A stretch of DNA of 64,000 nt from Micromonospora sp. MP36 (GCF_008119785.1 NZ_VSFA01000016.1:42619-106618), one strand, 5' to 3'; shown: positions 35,469 through 45,066, counted from the stretch's first letter. Numbers and translations: made by a program. The notes: generated by a model not told the origin, from the sequence alone.

Positions 35469-37421
35469 ATGGCCGGCAACCGGTTCCGGTACGGGCAGTG
35501 GCGCGGTGGGCCCGACCCGCTCGCTCCGCCGTACGACGTGCGGGCCGCGGTGGACGCGGTCGGCGCGGAGGTCCTCGCGGGCGGCAGCCTGCGGGAGGCG
35601 CTGCGGGACCTGCTGCGGCGCGGCCCGCAGGGGCGCGGCGGCTTGGACGAGCTGGCCGCCCGGGCCCGGCGGTTGCGCCGCGAGGCGCTGCGTCGGGGCG
35701 ATCTGGACGGCGCGGTGACCCGGGCGCGGGCGCTGCTCGACCAGGCCCTGGCCGCCGAGCGGGAGGAGCTGCGCGGCCGGGACGGCGACGATGCCCGCTT
35801 CGCCGAGGCGGTGCTGGACAACTTGCCCCGCTCGACCGCCCGCGCGGTGGAGGAGCTGTCCGGGTACGACTGGGCCAGCGCCGAGGCCCGGGCCACGTAC
35901 CAGCGGATCCTCGACGGGCTGCGCGGCGAGGTGCTGGAGCAGCGCTTCGCCGGGCTGCGGGACGCGGCGCGGGCCGCCGCCGACCCGGCCGCCCAGCGGC
36001 AGCTCGCCGAGATGATGCGCGACCTCAACGACCTGCTCGCCCGGCACGCCCGGTCCGAGGACACCACCGACGCGTTCGCCGAGTTCATGCGCCGGCACGG
36101 CGAGTTCTTCCCGGAGCGGCCGAAGGACGTCGACGAGCTGATCGACGTGCTGGCCCGGCGGGCGGCGGCGGGGGAGCGGCTGATGCGGTCGCTGTCGGAC
36201 CGGCAACGGGAGGAACTGGCCGGGCTGATGCGCCAGTCCCTCGGCGAGCAGCTGGCCGGGGAGCTGTCGCAGCTCGACGGCCACCTGCGGGCGCTGCGCC
36301 CGGACCTGAACTGGCAGCGCGGCGAGCGGGTCCGGGGCGAACGGCCGCTCGGCTACGGCGAGGCGGCCGGGGCGCTCGGCGAGCTCGCCGAGCTGGACGA
36401 CCTGCTCGACCATCTCGACCAGGACCAGCCGGGCGCCACCCTGGACGACGTGGACGTCGACGCGGTGACCCGGACGCTGGGTCGGGACGCGGCCGACGAC
36501 GTACGCCGGCTGCGGGACCTGGAGCGGGAGCTGCGCCGGCAGGGCTGGGTGACCCGGGACGCGGAGGGGTTGACGCTCAGCCCGAAGGCGTTGCGCCGGC
36601 TGGCCGGCACCGCCCTGCGGCGGGTCTTCGCCGACCTGACGGCCGGCCCGCGCGGCCAGCACGACCTGCGTTCGGCGGGTGCGGCCGGCGAGGTCAGCGG
36701 CGCGTCCCGGCAGTGGGAGTACGGCGACGAGCAGCCCCTCGACGTGGTGCGCACGCTGACCCGTGCGGTACGGCGGGCCGGCCCGGCCGTGCCGGTGCAG
36801 CTCGCGGTCGAGGACTTCGAGGTGGTGGAGACCGAGCGGCGCGCGTCGGCGGCGGTGGCGCTCTGCGTCGACCTGTCGTACTCGATGATCTCGCAGGGGC
36901 GCTGGGGGCCGATGAAGCAGACGGCGTTGGCGCTGTCGCATCTGGTGGCGACCCGGTTCCCGCAGGACGCGCTGCAGATCATCGGGTTCGGTCGACAGGC
37001 GCTGCCGCTGACCCAGCAGGAGCTGGCGGCGGTGGAGCCGGATCTGCAGCAGGGCACCAACCTGCAGCACGCGCTGCGGCTGGCCGGCCGGCATCTGCGC
37101 CGCCATCCGGGAGCCGAGCCGGTGGTGCTGGTGGTCACCGACGGGGAGCCGACCGCGCACCTGGACCCAGAGGACGGCGAGGCGTACTTCCACTGGCCGC
37201 CGCTGCCGGAGACGATCGAGGCGACCATCCGCGAGGTGGACCGGCTCACCCGGTACGGCGCCACGTTGAACATCTTCATGCTCGGCGACGATCCGGGTCT
37301 GCGTCGCTTCGTGGACGCGGTGGCCCGCCGGTCCGGGGGGCGGCTGTTCACCCCCGATCTGGACGACCTCGGCGAGTATGTGGTCTCCGACTACCTGCGC
37401 GCCCGCCGCGGCCGCCGCTGA
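35469..37421 (+). CDS. VWA domain protein, partner of the AAA+ ATPase (Rv0959-type)
   Basis: A 650-residue protein. The first about 440 residues are helical and charged, with Arg/Glu-rich stretches. The C-terminal von Willebrand A domain (about 455-640) has a complete MIDAS: DLSYS (Asp468, Ser470, Ser472), a Thr in QQGTNLQHAL and VVTDGEPTAHL. It resembles CoxE/BchD-like partners and Rv0959 of M. tuberculosis. ATG 35469 follows the ATPase stop by 2 bp, so the two are co-translated. The pair probably forms a cytosolic AAA-VWA machine; client unknown. Confidence 0.88.
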   Translation: MAGNRFRYGQWRGGPDPLAPPYDVRAAVDAVGAEVLAGGSLREALRDLLRRGPQGRGGLDELAARARRLRREALRRGDLDGAVTRARALLDQALAAEREELRGRDGDDARFAEAVLDNLPRSTARAVEELSGYDWASAEARATYQRILDGLRGEVLEQRFAGLRDAARAAADPAAQRQLAEMMRDLNDLLARHARSEDTTDAFAEFMRRHGEFFPERPKDVDELIDVLARRAAAGERLMRSLSDRQREELAGLMRQSLGEQLAGELSQLDGHLRALRPDLNWQRGERVRGERPLGYGEAAGALGELAELDDLLDHLDQDQPGATLDDVDVDAVTRTLGRDAADDVRRLRDLERELRRQGWVTRDAEGLTLSPKALRRLAGTALRRVFADLTAGPRGQHDLRSAGAAGEVSGASRQWEYGDEQPLDVVRTLTRAVRRAGPAVPVQLAVEDFEVVETERRASAAVALCVDLSYSMISQGRWGPMKQTALALSHLVATRFPQDALQIIGFGRQALPLTQQELAAVEPDLQQGTNLQHALRLAGRHLRRHPGAEPVVLVVTDGEPTAHLDPEDGEAYFHWPPLPETIEATIREVDRLTRYGATLNIFMLGDDPGLRRFVDAVARRSGGRLFTPDLDDLGEYVVSDYLRARRGRR

Positions 37422-37527
37422 CCGGCCGCCGGCCCGGCCCGGCGGGTACGGGTCCGGCGGCCCCGTCCGGGTGAACCCGGCGGGGTAGCCGCGGCGCTGC
37501 CGTCCGGGGACGGGGTTGGATGCGGGC

Positions 37528-38013
37528 ATGGACGACGTGGACGCCGCCGAGCTGCGGCGCGCGTACGAGGCGGTGCTCGCGGAGGTGGACGCGGGCGGGT
37601 TCGGGCCGCCCGCGGAGGGGGAGTTGAGCGCCGAGCAGATCGTCGCCCACCTGGCCGCCAGCGACGAGCTGATGAGCGAGGCGACCGAGGCGGTGCTGGC
37701 CGGCTCGCCGTTCGCGTACTACGACCTGGAGACCATCCACCGCCCGCAGCTCGACGCGCTGGTCTCCGAGTGCGGCGGGCTGGACGGGCTGGCCGCCCTG
37801 CTCCGAGCGACCAGCCAGAAGCTGTGTTCCCTCGCCGAACGCCTCGGACCGTCCGCGGAGACCCCGGTCGAGACGGTGCTGCGGGAGGGCTTCGACCTGG
37901 ATGTGGCCGACACCCTGCCCTGGGGTCGCGCGCTGGACCTGCACACCCGCGTCCACCTGCCCATGCACCTGGCCCAGCTCCGCGCGCTACGCCGCCAACC
38001 GCATCTCGCCTGA
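37528..38013 (+). CDS. DinB-like protein
   Basis: A 161-residue helical protein of the DinB/YfiT-like superfamily. Metal-site candidates: His in SAEQIVAHLAASDELM, HRPQLDALV in the middle, and the C-terminal LHTRVHLPMHLAQLRAL, where two His match the last DinB ligands. Members are thiol-dependent (mycothiol) transferases or of unknown function. ATG 37528 is preferred over an upstream TTG. It stands alone and is convergent with the GlxA-type regulator. Confidence 0.75.
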   Translation: MDDVDAAELRRAYEAVLAEVDAGGFGPPAEGELSAEQIVAHLAASDELMSEATEAVLAGSPFAYYDLETIHRPQLDALVSECGGLDGLAALLRATSQKLCSLAERLGPSAETPVETVLREGFDLDVADTLPWGRALDLHTRVHLPMHLAQLRALRRQPHLA

Positions 38014-38018
38014 CCTCG

Positions 38019-38993
38019 TCAGGGCGTGCGGCGGAAGGTGTGGCGGTAGGCGGTGGGGGCGACGCCGACCCGCTGGTGGAAGTGCTGGCGCAGGGCGGCG
38101 GTGGTGCCGAAGCCGGCGTGCCGGGCGATCTGGTCGACGCTCAGGTCGGTGGTCTCCAGCAGCAGCCGGGCGTGTTCGGTGCGCTGTTGGAGCAGCCACT
38201 GTGCCGGGCTGAGCCCGGTCTCGGAGCGGAAGTGCCGGGTGAAGGTGCGTACGCTCATCCGCGCGTGGGCGGCCAGGTCCCGCAGGGCGACCGGCTCGTG
38301 CAGCCGCTGCCGGGCCCACTCCCGGGTGGCCGCGGTGCCGGTCTCCGCCGTCCGCGGGACCGGGCGCTCGATGTACTGGGCCTGGCCGCCGTCCCGCCAC
38401 GGCGGCACCACGCAGCGCCGGGCCGACCGGTTGGCCACCTCGCTGCCGTGGTCGGTGCGGATCACGTGCAGGCACAGGTCGAGGCCGGCGGCCACCCCGG
38501 CCGAGGTGAGCACCCTGCCGGAGTCGATGAACAGCACGTCCGGGTCGAGGTCGACGGCCGGGTGCAGCCGGCGGAAGCGCTCCGCGTACGCCCAGTGGGT
38601 GGTGGCCCGGCGGCCGTCGAGCAGGCCGGCGGCGGCCAGCACGAACGCGCCCGTGCAGATGGACATGAGGCGGGCGCCCCGCTCGTGGACGGCCCGCAGC
38701 GCCGCCGTCACCTCCGGGGCCAGCGTCCCGTCCTCCAGCGGCGGGCCGCCGTGGATGCCCGGGACGATCACCGTGTCGGCGGCGTCGAGCAGCTCCAGCC
38801 CGTGGTCGGGGAGGACCTGGAAGCCGGCGGTGCTGCGGACCGGGCCGCCGCCGGGGGCGCAGGCGTCGACGGTGTAGAGCTGCTGGAAGTCGTCGGTGCG
38901 GGCGGTGCCGAAGACCTGGGAGGGGGTGCCCAGGTCCAGGCCGACCACCTGGTCGAGGGCGAGCACGGCGATCCGGTGCGGGACGACAGCCAT
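38019..38993 (-). CDS. GlxA-type transcriptional regulator (DJ-1/PfpI domain plus AraC HTH)
   Basis: A 324-residue regulator. Residues 5-190 are a DJ-1/PfpI-like domain with the nucleophile-elbow-like MSICTGAFVLAAAGLLDGRRATTHW. Residues 225-320 are an AraC/XylS double HTH (ALRDLAAHARMSVRTFTRHF and IARHAGFGTTAALRQHF). GlxA-type proteins sense arginine-derived or aldehyde-like ligands and activate neighbouring genes. It is divergent from an MFS transporter 70 bp away, which is the natural target; the spacer contains ATTATTGCGCATGATGG. ATG 38993. Confidence 0.9.
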   Translation of the reverse strand: MAVVPHRIAVLALDQVVGLDLGTPSQVFGTARTDDFQQLYTVDACAPGGGPVRSTAGFQVLPDHGLELLDAADTVIVPGIHGGPPLEDGTLAPEVTAALRAVHERGARLMSICTGAFVLAAAGLLDGRRATTHWAYAERFRRLHPAVDLDPDVLFIDSGRVLTSAGVAAGLDLCLHVIRTDHGSEVANRSARRCVVPPWRDGGQAQYIERPVPRTAETGTAATREWARQRLHEPVALRDLAAHARMSVRTFTRHFRSETGLSPAQWLLQQRTEHARLLLETTDLSVDQIARHAGFGTTAALRQHFHQRVGVAPTAYRHTFRRTP

Positions 38994-39063
38994 GGCCCGA
39001 TTATTGCGCATGATGGCTTTCCGGCCACTCGTCGTGCGGCCCGCCCACCCCGAGACTCGGAGC

Positions 39064-40365
39064 GTGACCCGATCCCGCCGTCTCCACCCGGCCTGGACCG
39101 TCGCCGCCGTCGCCTTCGTGGCGCTGGTCGGCGCGGCCGGTTTCCGCGCCACGCCCGGGGTGCTGCTGCACCCGCTGCACGCCGAGTTCGGCTGGCCGCT
39201 GGCGACCATCTCCGCCGCCGTCTCGGTCAACCTCATGCTCTACGGGCTCACCGCCCCGTTCGCCGCCGCGCTGATGGACCGGTTCGGCATCCGCCGGGTG
39301 GTGGCCGGCGCGCTGCTGCTGGTGGCCCTCGGCAGCGGGCTGACCGTCGTGATGAACGCGAGCTGGCAGCTCATCGCCTGCTGGGGCGTCCTGGTCGGGC
39401 TGGGCACCGGGTCGATGGCGCTGGCCTTCGTCGCCACGGTCACCGGGCGCTGGTTCGTCCGCCGCCGGGGGCTGGTCACCGGCGTGCTCACCGCCGGCGG
39501 GGCGGCCGGGCAGCTGGTCTTCCTGCCGCTGGTCGCCGTGCTGGCCCGCGACCACGGCTGGCGGGTGGCGGCGCTGGTCGTCGCGGGGGCCGCGCTGGCG
39601 GTCGTACCCCTGGTGGCGTGGCTGCTGCGCGAGCACCCGGCGGATCTCGGCCTGCCCGCCTACGGCGCGACCGAGGTGTCACCCCCGACGCCGCCGGCCG
39701 GCGGGGCGGCGGCCCGGGCGGTCGGCGCGCTCGCCGCCGCCGCGCGGACCCGGCCGTTCTGGCTGCTGGCCGGCGGCTTCGCGATCTGCGGCGCGAGCAC
39801 CAACGGCCTCGTCGGCACCCACTTCGTGCCGGCGGCGCACGACCACGGCATGCCGGAGACCACCGCCGCGGGTCTGCTCGCCCTGGTCGGGCTCTTCGAC
39901 ATCGCCGGCACGGTGGCCTCCGGCTGGCTCACCGACCGGGTGGACAGCCGCCTGCTGCTCGGCGTCTACTACGCGCTGCGCGGCGCGTCGCTGCTGGTGC
40001 TCCCGGCCCTGTTCGCCGACACCGCGCAGCCCAGCATGCTGGTCTTCATCGTCTTCTACGGGCTGGACTGGGTGGCCACCGTGCCGCCGACCGTGGCGCT
40101 GTGCCGGGAGTACTTCGGCGCGTCCGGCGCGGTGGTGTTCGGCTGGGTGTTCGCCGCCCACCAGATCGGCGCGGCGGTGGCGGCGACCGGCGCCGGCCTG
40201 GTCCGCGACCAGCTCGGCGACTACGCCCTCGCCTGGTACGCGGCCGGCGCGCTGTCGATCGGGGCGGCCGGGCTCTCGCTGCTGCTGCGCCGCCGGCAGC
40301 CGATGCCCGTGCCGGTCGCGATGCCGGTCGCCGCCGGCCCCCGGGCGTGGAGCTACCGGGGCTGA
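39064..40365 (+). CDS. MFS transporter
   Basis: A 433-residue protein with 12 membrane segments in two halves. The MFS loop 2-3 motif reads ALMDRFGIRRVVAGALL. The overall pattern resembles OFA/oxalate-formate antiporter-like or monocarboxylate-type carriers. A GAGACT hexamer (39052-39057) places +1 exactly on GTG 39064, supporting this start as leaderless; ATG 39013 would add 17 residues of no obvious value. It is divergent from the GlxA-type regulator and probably controlled by it. The substrate is unknown. Confidence 0.86.
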   Translation: MTRSRRLHPAWTVAAVAFVALVGAAGFRATPGVLLHPLHAEFGWPLATISAAVSVNLMLYGLTAPFAAALMDRFGIRRVVAGALLLVALGSGLTVVMNASWQLIACWGVLVGLGTGSMALAFVATVTGRWFVRRRGLVTGVLTAGGAAGQLVFLPLVAVLARDHGWRVAALVVAGAALAVVPLVAWLLREHPADLGLPAYGATEVSPPTPPAGGAAARAVGALAAAARTRPFWLLAGGFAICGASTNGLVGTHFVPAAHDHGMPETTAAGLLALVGLFDIAGTVASGWLTDRVDSRLLLGVYYALRGASLLVLPALFADTAQPSMLVFIVFYGLDWVATVPPTVALCREYFGASGAVVFGWVFAAHQIGAAVAATGAGLVRDQLGDYALAWYAAGALSIGAAGLSLLLRRRQPMPVPVAMPVAAGPRAWSYRG

Positions 40366-40512
40366 CGCCGGATCGCCGAGGTCGCGGCATCCGCGTCCGC
40401 CGGACCCCGCGACATCGACGACCTGGCGGCGGCCCGGGCCGGGCACCGCGTCATCGGCGACCCGGCGGCCGGACACCGCCACGTCGGCGACCGTGCGGTG
40501 CCCGGTGGAGGC

Positions 40513-41253
40513 TCAGCCGATCGCCCACTGCTGTTCGGGGGCGCCGGTGCAGGGGGCCTGTTCGAGCTGGCTGCCCGGCTCGTTGCCGGCGCCGCGCACC
40601 TGCGCGCACTTGCCGCTGTGCACGGCGACCAGCAGCACCACGCCGGCGCCGGCCGGGGCGAGCCGCCACTGCTGGTTGGCCTGCCCGTTGCAGGACCACT
40701 GCACCACGTTCACGCCGTCGTCGGCGCTCTGCCCGTAGACGTCCAGGCACTTGCCGCTGGCCGCGTTGGCCAGGGTGAACACGTCGGCGGCGACCGCTGT
40801 GGCCACCCACTGCTGCTCCGGCCCGCCGGTGCAGTCGGCCAGCGCGGCCTGCGCGCCCTCGGGTTCGCCGCCGGTCACCCCGACGCAACGCCCGGAGGGG
40901 ACGCCTCGGAACACCTTCGGCCCGGCCGCGGGGGCCGGGGGCGGGGCCGGCGCGGTCGTCGGCGACGGTGGGGCGGCCGTAGTGGGTGTGGCCGCCGCGG
41001 TAGGCGTGGCCTCCGTGGTGGGCGCGGCCGCGCTCGACTCGCTCGCCGAGGGGGTCGGCACGGCCGCCGCAGGCACCACCGGCCGGTCGGTGCCGCCACC
41101 GAGCACCCCGGTGGCGAAGAACGCCCCCAGGAGTACGCCGACCACGGCGACGCCCAGCGCGATCCGCATCAGCGGGTCCTGCGGCAACCGCAGGAGGGCC
41201 GGGCGGCGGGCGCCGTAGACGGTGCCGGGCGGGTCGGTGTGTGGCGCGGACAT
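40513..41253 (-). CDS. Membrane-anchored ricin-type lectin
   Basis: A 246-residue protein from ATG 41253: a cytoplasmic start of about 30 residues, one membrane helix (IALGVAVVGVLLGAFFATGVL, about 35-56), an outer Pro/Ala/Thr-rich linker to about 115, and a single beta-trefoil with three QxW-type repeats (QQWVA, QQWRL, QQWAI). Each repeat has a Cys pair, as in ricin B chains. It displays a carbohydrate-binding domain on the cell surface. It lies about 480 bp from the sialidase but has no copy of the GntR motif, so a link to glycan use is only suggestive. Confidence 0.82.
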   Translation of the reverse strand: MSAPHTDPPGTVYGARRPALLRLPQDPLMRIALGVAVVGVLLGAFFATGVLGGGTDRPVVPAAAVPTPSASESSAAAPTTEATPTAAATPTTAAPPSPTTAPAPPPAPAAGPKVFRGVPSGRCVGVTGGEPEGAQAALADCTGGPEQQWVATAVAADVFTLANAASGKCLDVYGQSADDGVNVVQWSCNGQANQQWRLAPAGAGVVLLVAVHSGKCAQVRGAGNEPGSQLEQAPCTGAPEQQWAIG

Positions 41254-41311
41254 GGGGGCATCCTGACCCACGGCGAACGCGGTTGGCGAGCCGCCCCGGT
41301 GCGGGCGTGAC

Positions 41312-41596
<285 letters not shown>

Positions 41597-41625
41597 GCTG
41601 CCACCGTAGGCCGGCGGGTGCGAGC

Positions 41626-41654
41626 TTGACCACTTCGAAACCCACCTTTAGCGT
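41626..41654 (+). promoter_or_regulatory. Sialidase promoter
   Basis: -35 TTGACC (41626-41631), exact 17-bp spacer, -10 TAGCGT (41649-41654); +1 is about 41661. One of the best promoters in the window. Confidence 0.72.
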
Positions 41655-41667
41655 CGGATCGGACAGT

Positions 41668-41682
41668 GGACGTCCTACCTCC
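41668..41682 (+). promoter_or_regulatory. GntR-regulon motif, site S
   Basis: GGACGTCCTACCTCC; on the other strand GGAGGTAGGACGTCC, a variant of GGACATGGGATGTCC (11 of 15). It covers about +8 to +22 of the sialidase transcript, the same position as in sites B and E. Confidence 0.6.
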
Positions 41683-41730
41683 TGGCCTCATCGCCCATGG
41701 AGACCACCGACCACCACGAGAGAGGTGCGC

Positions 41731-42957
41731 ATGCCCGCCTTCACCGCCCGGTCATCCCTTTCGGCGATCGCCCTCGCCGGTGTCACGCTCGGTGCCTCCC
41801 TGGCCGCGGGCACCGCACCGGCCGTAGCGGCCCCCGCCGGCGGCCCCCGCCACTGCGACACGTCGGTGCCGTTCGTCTCCGGCACCGAGGGTTACACCGC
41901 GTTCCGGATCCCGGCGGTGGTCACCGCCCGGTCCGGGGCTCTGCTGGCCTTCGCCGAGGGCCGGGCCGGATCGCTCGGCGACGCCGGGAACATCGACCTC
42001 GTCCTGAAACGGTCCGGTGACGGCGGCTGCACCTGGGGGCCCCTGCAGGTGGTCCACGAGCGGGGGCCGGACACAGCCGGGAACCCGGCACCGGTCCTGA
42101 CCTCGACCGGCCGCCTCGTGCTGCTGTCCACGGTGAACGCCGGGGACGCGTCGGAAGCCGAGATCATGCGCGGCGAGGTGACCCCCGAGCAGAGCCGCCG
42201 GGTCTTCGTCCAGTACAGCGACGACGAGGGGGCGAGCTGGTCGGCTCCCCGCGAGATCACCGACCAGGCCAAGGCGTCGACCTGGCGGTGGTACGCCACG
42301 GGACCGGGTCACGCCGTACGGCTGACCGGGGGCGCCCACGCGGGGCGACTGGTGGTCCCGGCCAACCATTCGATCGCCCCGCCGGCCGGCTCGCCCGACC
42401 TCGGCACGGAGGCGAAGTACTACGGCGGCCACCTGCTGTACAGCGACGACGACGGGCAGAGCTGGCAGATCGGCGCGGTCGACGACAACCCTGACGGCTA
42501 CCTGAACGTCAACGAGTCGACGGCGGCGCAACTGCCGGACGGCCGGCTCTACCTGAACAGCCGGGACCAGAACGGCAGCGCGCCCGGCACCCGGGCCGAC
42601 ACCTACAGCGCGGACGGCGGGGAGACGCTCGTGCAGCCGTACCGCCCGCAGGCGACCCTGGTCGGGCCCGTCGTGCAGGGCAGCGTCCTGCAGCTGGCCG
42701 GACGGCAGGCGCCGCTGCTCTACTCCGGCCCCGCCGATCCGAACAGCCGGGCGGTGATGACGCTGCGGACCAGCACCGACCAGGGCGCCACCTGGCAGCC
42801 AGCGCTGGCGTTGTCCGGGTTGCCGGCCGGGTACTCCGACCTGGTGCAGCTGGACAACCGGACCGTCGGCGTGCTGTACGAGACGGGTAGCACCGGCCCG
42901 TACCAGACCATAACCTTCCGGCGCGTGTCGGTCGGTGACCTGCCACCACGCCGCTGA
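41731..42957 (+). CDS. Secreted exo-alpha-sialidase (GH33)
   Basis: A 408-residue exported glycosidase that removes terminal sialic acid. ATG 41731 follows GAGAGG. A signal peptide ends near AVA (1-33). The six-bladed propeller shows FRIP (58-61; Arg59 of the Arg triad), four Asp boxes (SGDGGCTW, SDDEGASW, SDDDGQSW, STDQGATW), LNSRDQ (Arg278), SRAV (Arg340), Glu262 (NESTAAQLPDGRLY), and the candidate nucleophile Tyr368 with Glu384. All catalytic positions are present. It belongs to the cluster by its promoter and motif S and is convergent with the beta-galactosidase gene. Identification is strong; linkage preference unknown. Confidence 0.92.
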   Translation: MPAFTARSSLSAIALAGVTLGASLAAGTAPAVAAPAGGPRHCDTSVPFVSGTEGYTAFRIPAVVTARSGALLAFAEGRAGSLGDAGNIDLVLKRSGDGGCTWGPLQVVHERGPDTAGNPAPVLTSTGRLVLLSTVNAGDASEAEIMRGEVTPEQSRRVFVQYSDDEGASWSAPREITDQAKASTWRWYATGPGHAVRLTGGAHAGRLVVPANHSIAPPAGSPDLGTEAKYYGGHLLYSDDDGQSWQIGAVDDNPDGYLNVNESTAAQLPDGRLYLNSRDQNGSAPGTRADTYSADGGETLVQPYRPQATLVGPVVQGSVLQLAGRQAPLLYSGPADPNSRAVMTLRTSTDQGATWQPALALSGLPAGYSDLVQLDNRTVGVLYETGSTGPYQTITFRRVSVGDLPPRR

Positions 42958-42962
42958 GCAGG

Positions 42963-42994
42963 GGGTGCGCCGCGGCGACCGCCGCGGCGCACCC
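42963..42994. terminator. Bidirectional terminator between sialidase and beta-galactosidase
   Basis: Perfect 15-bp arms (42963-42977 and 42980-42994), centred between the two convergent stops. Confidence 0.82.
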
Positions 42995-43000
42995 GGGGCG

Positions 43001-44983
43001 TCAGGACCGCAGCACGGCGACGCCGCGCGGCGCGAGGGTGACCGTGTCGACCGGCTGGTGCACGTCCCCGAGCAGGTCGACCGCCGGCTCCGGCAGCGTG
43101 ACCGTGGCCTCGGTGGCGCCGTGGTTGAGCAGCAGCAGGTAGGACCGGTCGGTGCCGTGCCGGCGGACGGCCTGGACGCTCTCGGGCAGGCCGGGCAGGA
43201 CCGGTTCGACGCCGGCCTCCGCCCGCACCCGGTCGAGCAATGCCCGCATCAGGGCCGGTTCCGGCCGGGTCGCCAGGTACCAGGCGGTGCCGCTGCCGTG
43301 GCGGTGGCGCAGCACGGCGGGCCGCCCGGCCAGTTCGCCGTCGGTGAAGCGGCCGATCACCTCCGCGCCCGCCGGCTCGACCCACTCCGACCACTCGAGG
43401 CCCCGGCCCACCTGGCCGTCGAGGTCCAGGCCGATCGCGCCCGCCGCGGGCAGCGGCCAGAACTCCTCGACCCGCAGCCCGAGCAGCTCGCGCAGCGGGC
43501 CCGGCGCCCCGCCGACGTGCCACCGCTCGGTCTCGTCGACGACCCCGGAGAAGTAGGAGACCAGCAGGTGCCCGCCGCGTTCGACGTGGTCGCGCAACGC
43601 GGCGGCGGTCGTCTCCCGCAGCAGGTAGAGGTTGGGTACGACCACCAGGCGGTAGCCGCTGAGGTCGGCGTCCGGTGACACCACGTCGCAGGTCACGTGG
43701 GCGTCGAACAGTGGCGCGTAGTGGGCCCGGTGGGCGGCCAGGAGGTCCAGCGGGGCCGGATGGGCGTCCCCTTCCACCGCCCACCAGTTCGGCCAGTCGT
43801 GCAGCAGCGCCACGTCGGCTCGTACCCGGGTGCCGGCGAGCTCGGCGGCGGCGCCGAGTTCGGTGCCGAGGTGGCGGACCTCGCGGTGCGTACGGGTGTC
43901 CGGTCCGGTGTGCGGCAGCATCGCCGAGTGGAACTTCTCCGCGCCCCCGGCGGCCTGCCGCCACTGGAAGAAGAGCACCCCGTCCGCGCCCTGGGCGACC
44001 GCCTGCCAGCTCCACAACCGCATCACCCCCGGTGGCTTGGGGGCGTTGCGTTCCCGCCAGTTCACGGCGCTGGGCGCCTGCTCCATGAGCAGCCACGGCT
44101 GACCGCCGCGGGCCGACCGGACCAGGTCGTAGCCGAACGCGGCCTCGACGTGGGTGCGCGGGTCGTACGGGTCGGGGTAGCTGTCGAGGCTGACCACGTC
44201 CTGTTCGGCGGCCCAGCGGTAGGAGTCGATCGGTTTGTGGACCAGGCCGATGAAGTTCGTGGTCACCGGCACGTCCGGGGTGTGCCGGCGCAGGATGTCG
44301 CGCTCCAGCGTGTAGCAGGCCAGGATCGCGTCGTTGCTGAACCGGGCGAAGTCCAGCTTCTGGGCCGGGTTGCCGAAGGTGGGGGCCGTACGCGGCGGCA
44401 TGATCTCGGCCCAGTCGTCGTAGCGCTGGGACCAGAACGCGGTGGACCAGGCGGCGTTGAGCGTGTCGAGGTCGCCGTAGCGCGCCCGCAGCCAGCGCCG
44501 GAAGTCCTCGGCCGAGACGTCGCACCAGCAGGCCCGGACGTGACAGCCGTACTCGTTGCCGACATGCCATAGCCGCAGCGCCGGATGGTCGGCGTACCGG
44601 GTGGCGATCTGTTCCACCAGCCGGCCGGCGTGTTCCCGGTACACCGGGCTCGACGGGCAGTAGTGCTGTCGGGCGCCCGGCCACAGCCGCACCCCGTCGG
44701 CCCGCTGGGGCAGCGTGTCCGGGTGGTGGCGGGCCAGCCAGGCCGGCGGTGACGCGGTCATGGTCGCCAGGCTCGCGCCGATACCGGCTTCGGCCAGCCG
44801 GTCCATCACCCGGTCGAACCAGGCGAAGTCGTACTCTCCGGGTCGCGGCTCGACTTGGGCCCAGGCGAAGATGCCCACCGAGACCAGCGACACGCCGGCC
44901 TCGACCATGAGCTTCATGTCCTCGGCCCAGACCTCCTCGGGCCACTGCTCCGGGTTGTAGTCCCCGCCGTACATGAGCGTCAT
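43001..44983 (-). CDS. Beta-galactosidase, GH42
   Basis: A 660-residue, signal-less, probably cytoplasmic enzyme that releases terminal beta-galactose. Seen: N-terminal GGDYNPEQWPEEVW, acid/base Glu144 (LWHVGNEYG), nucleophile Glu301 (WLLMEQAPSAVNW), and the GH42 structural zinc cysteines Cys109, Cys147, Cys152 and Cys154. The trimerisation domain (about 390-600) and a small beta C-terminal domain follow. Length is normal. It is divergent from the first GntR gene; its promoter (45067-45095) has motif B at +10 to +24, so it should be repressed by the GntR regulators. With the sialidase it suggests a sialyl-galactoside substrate. Confidence 0.94.
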   Translation of the reverse strand: MTLMYGGDYNPEQWPEEVWAEDMKLMVEAGVSLVSVGIFAWAQVEPRPGEYDFAWFDRVMDRLAEAGIGASLATMTASPPAWLARHHPDTLPQRADGVRLWPGARQHYCPSSPVYREHAGRLVEQIATRYADHPALRLWHVGNEYGCHVRACWCDVSAEDFRRWLRARYGDLDTLNAAWSTAFWSQRYDDWAEIMPPRTAPTFGNPAQKLDFARFSNDAILACYTLERDILRRHTPDVPVTTNFIGLVHKPIDSYRWAAEQDVVSLDSYPDPYDPRTHVEAAFGYDLVRSARGGQPWLLMEQAPSAVNWRERNAPKPPGVMRLWSWQAVAQGADGVLFFQWRQAAGGAEKFHSAMLPHTGPDTRTHREVRHLGTELGAAAELAGTRVRADVALLHDWPNWWAVEGDAHPAPLDLLAAHRAHYAPLFDAHVTCDVVSPDADLSGYRLVVVPNLYLLRETTAAALRDHVERGGHLLVSYFSGVVDETERWHVGGAPGPLRELLGLRVEEFWPLPAAGAIGLDLDGQVGRGLEWSEWVEPAGAEVIGRFTDGELAGRPAVLRHRHGSGTAWYLATRPEPALMRALLDRVRAEAGVEPVLPGLPESVQAVRRHGTDRSYLLLLNHGATEATVTLPEPAVDLLGDVHQPVDTVTLAPRGVAVLRS

Positions 44984-45036
44984 CGGATCCCCTTCTGCTC
45001 GGCGCAGCGCCGGAATGCCAACAGGTCAGGCAAGCA

Positions 45037-45051
45037 GGACATGGGATGTCC
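45037..45051 (-). promoter_or_regulatory. GntR-regulon motif, site B (perfect palindrome)
   Basis: GGACATGGGATGTCC. Extended by two bases on each side it forms an 8-bp perfect inverted repeat (45035-45042 and 45046-45053) around GGG. It lies at about +10 to +24 of the beta-galactosidase transcript. Confidence 0.75.
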
Positions 45052-45066
45052 TGGCCTGTTCCGGGC

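Noticed and set aside
33988..37421. Magnesium or cobalt chelatase (bchI/bchD, cobN partner)
   Set aside because: No large H/CobN subunit or tetrapyrrole genes nearby; MoxR/ChlI-like AAA-VWA pairs have other roles.
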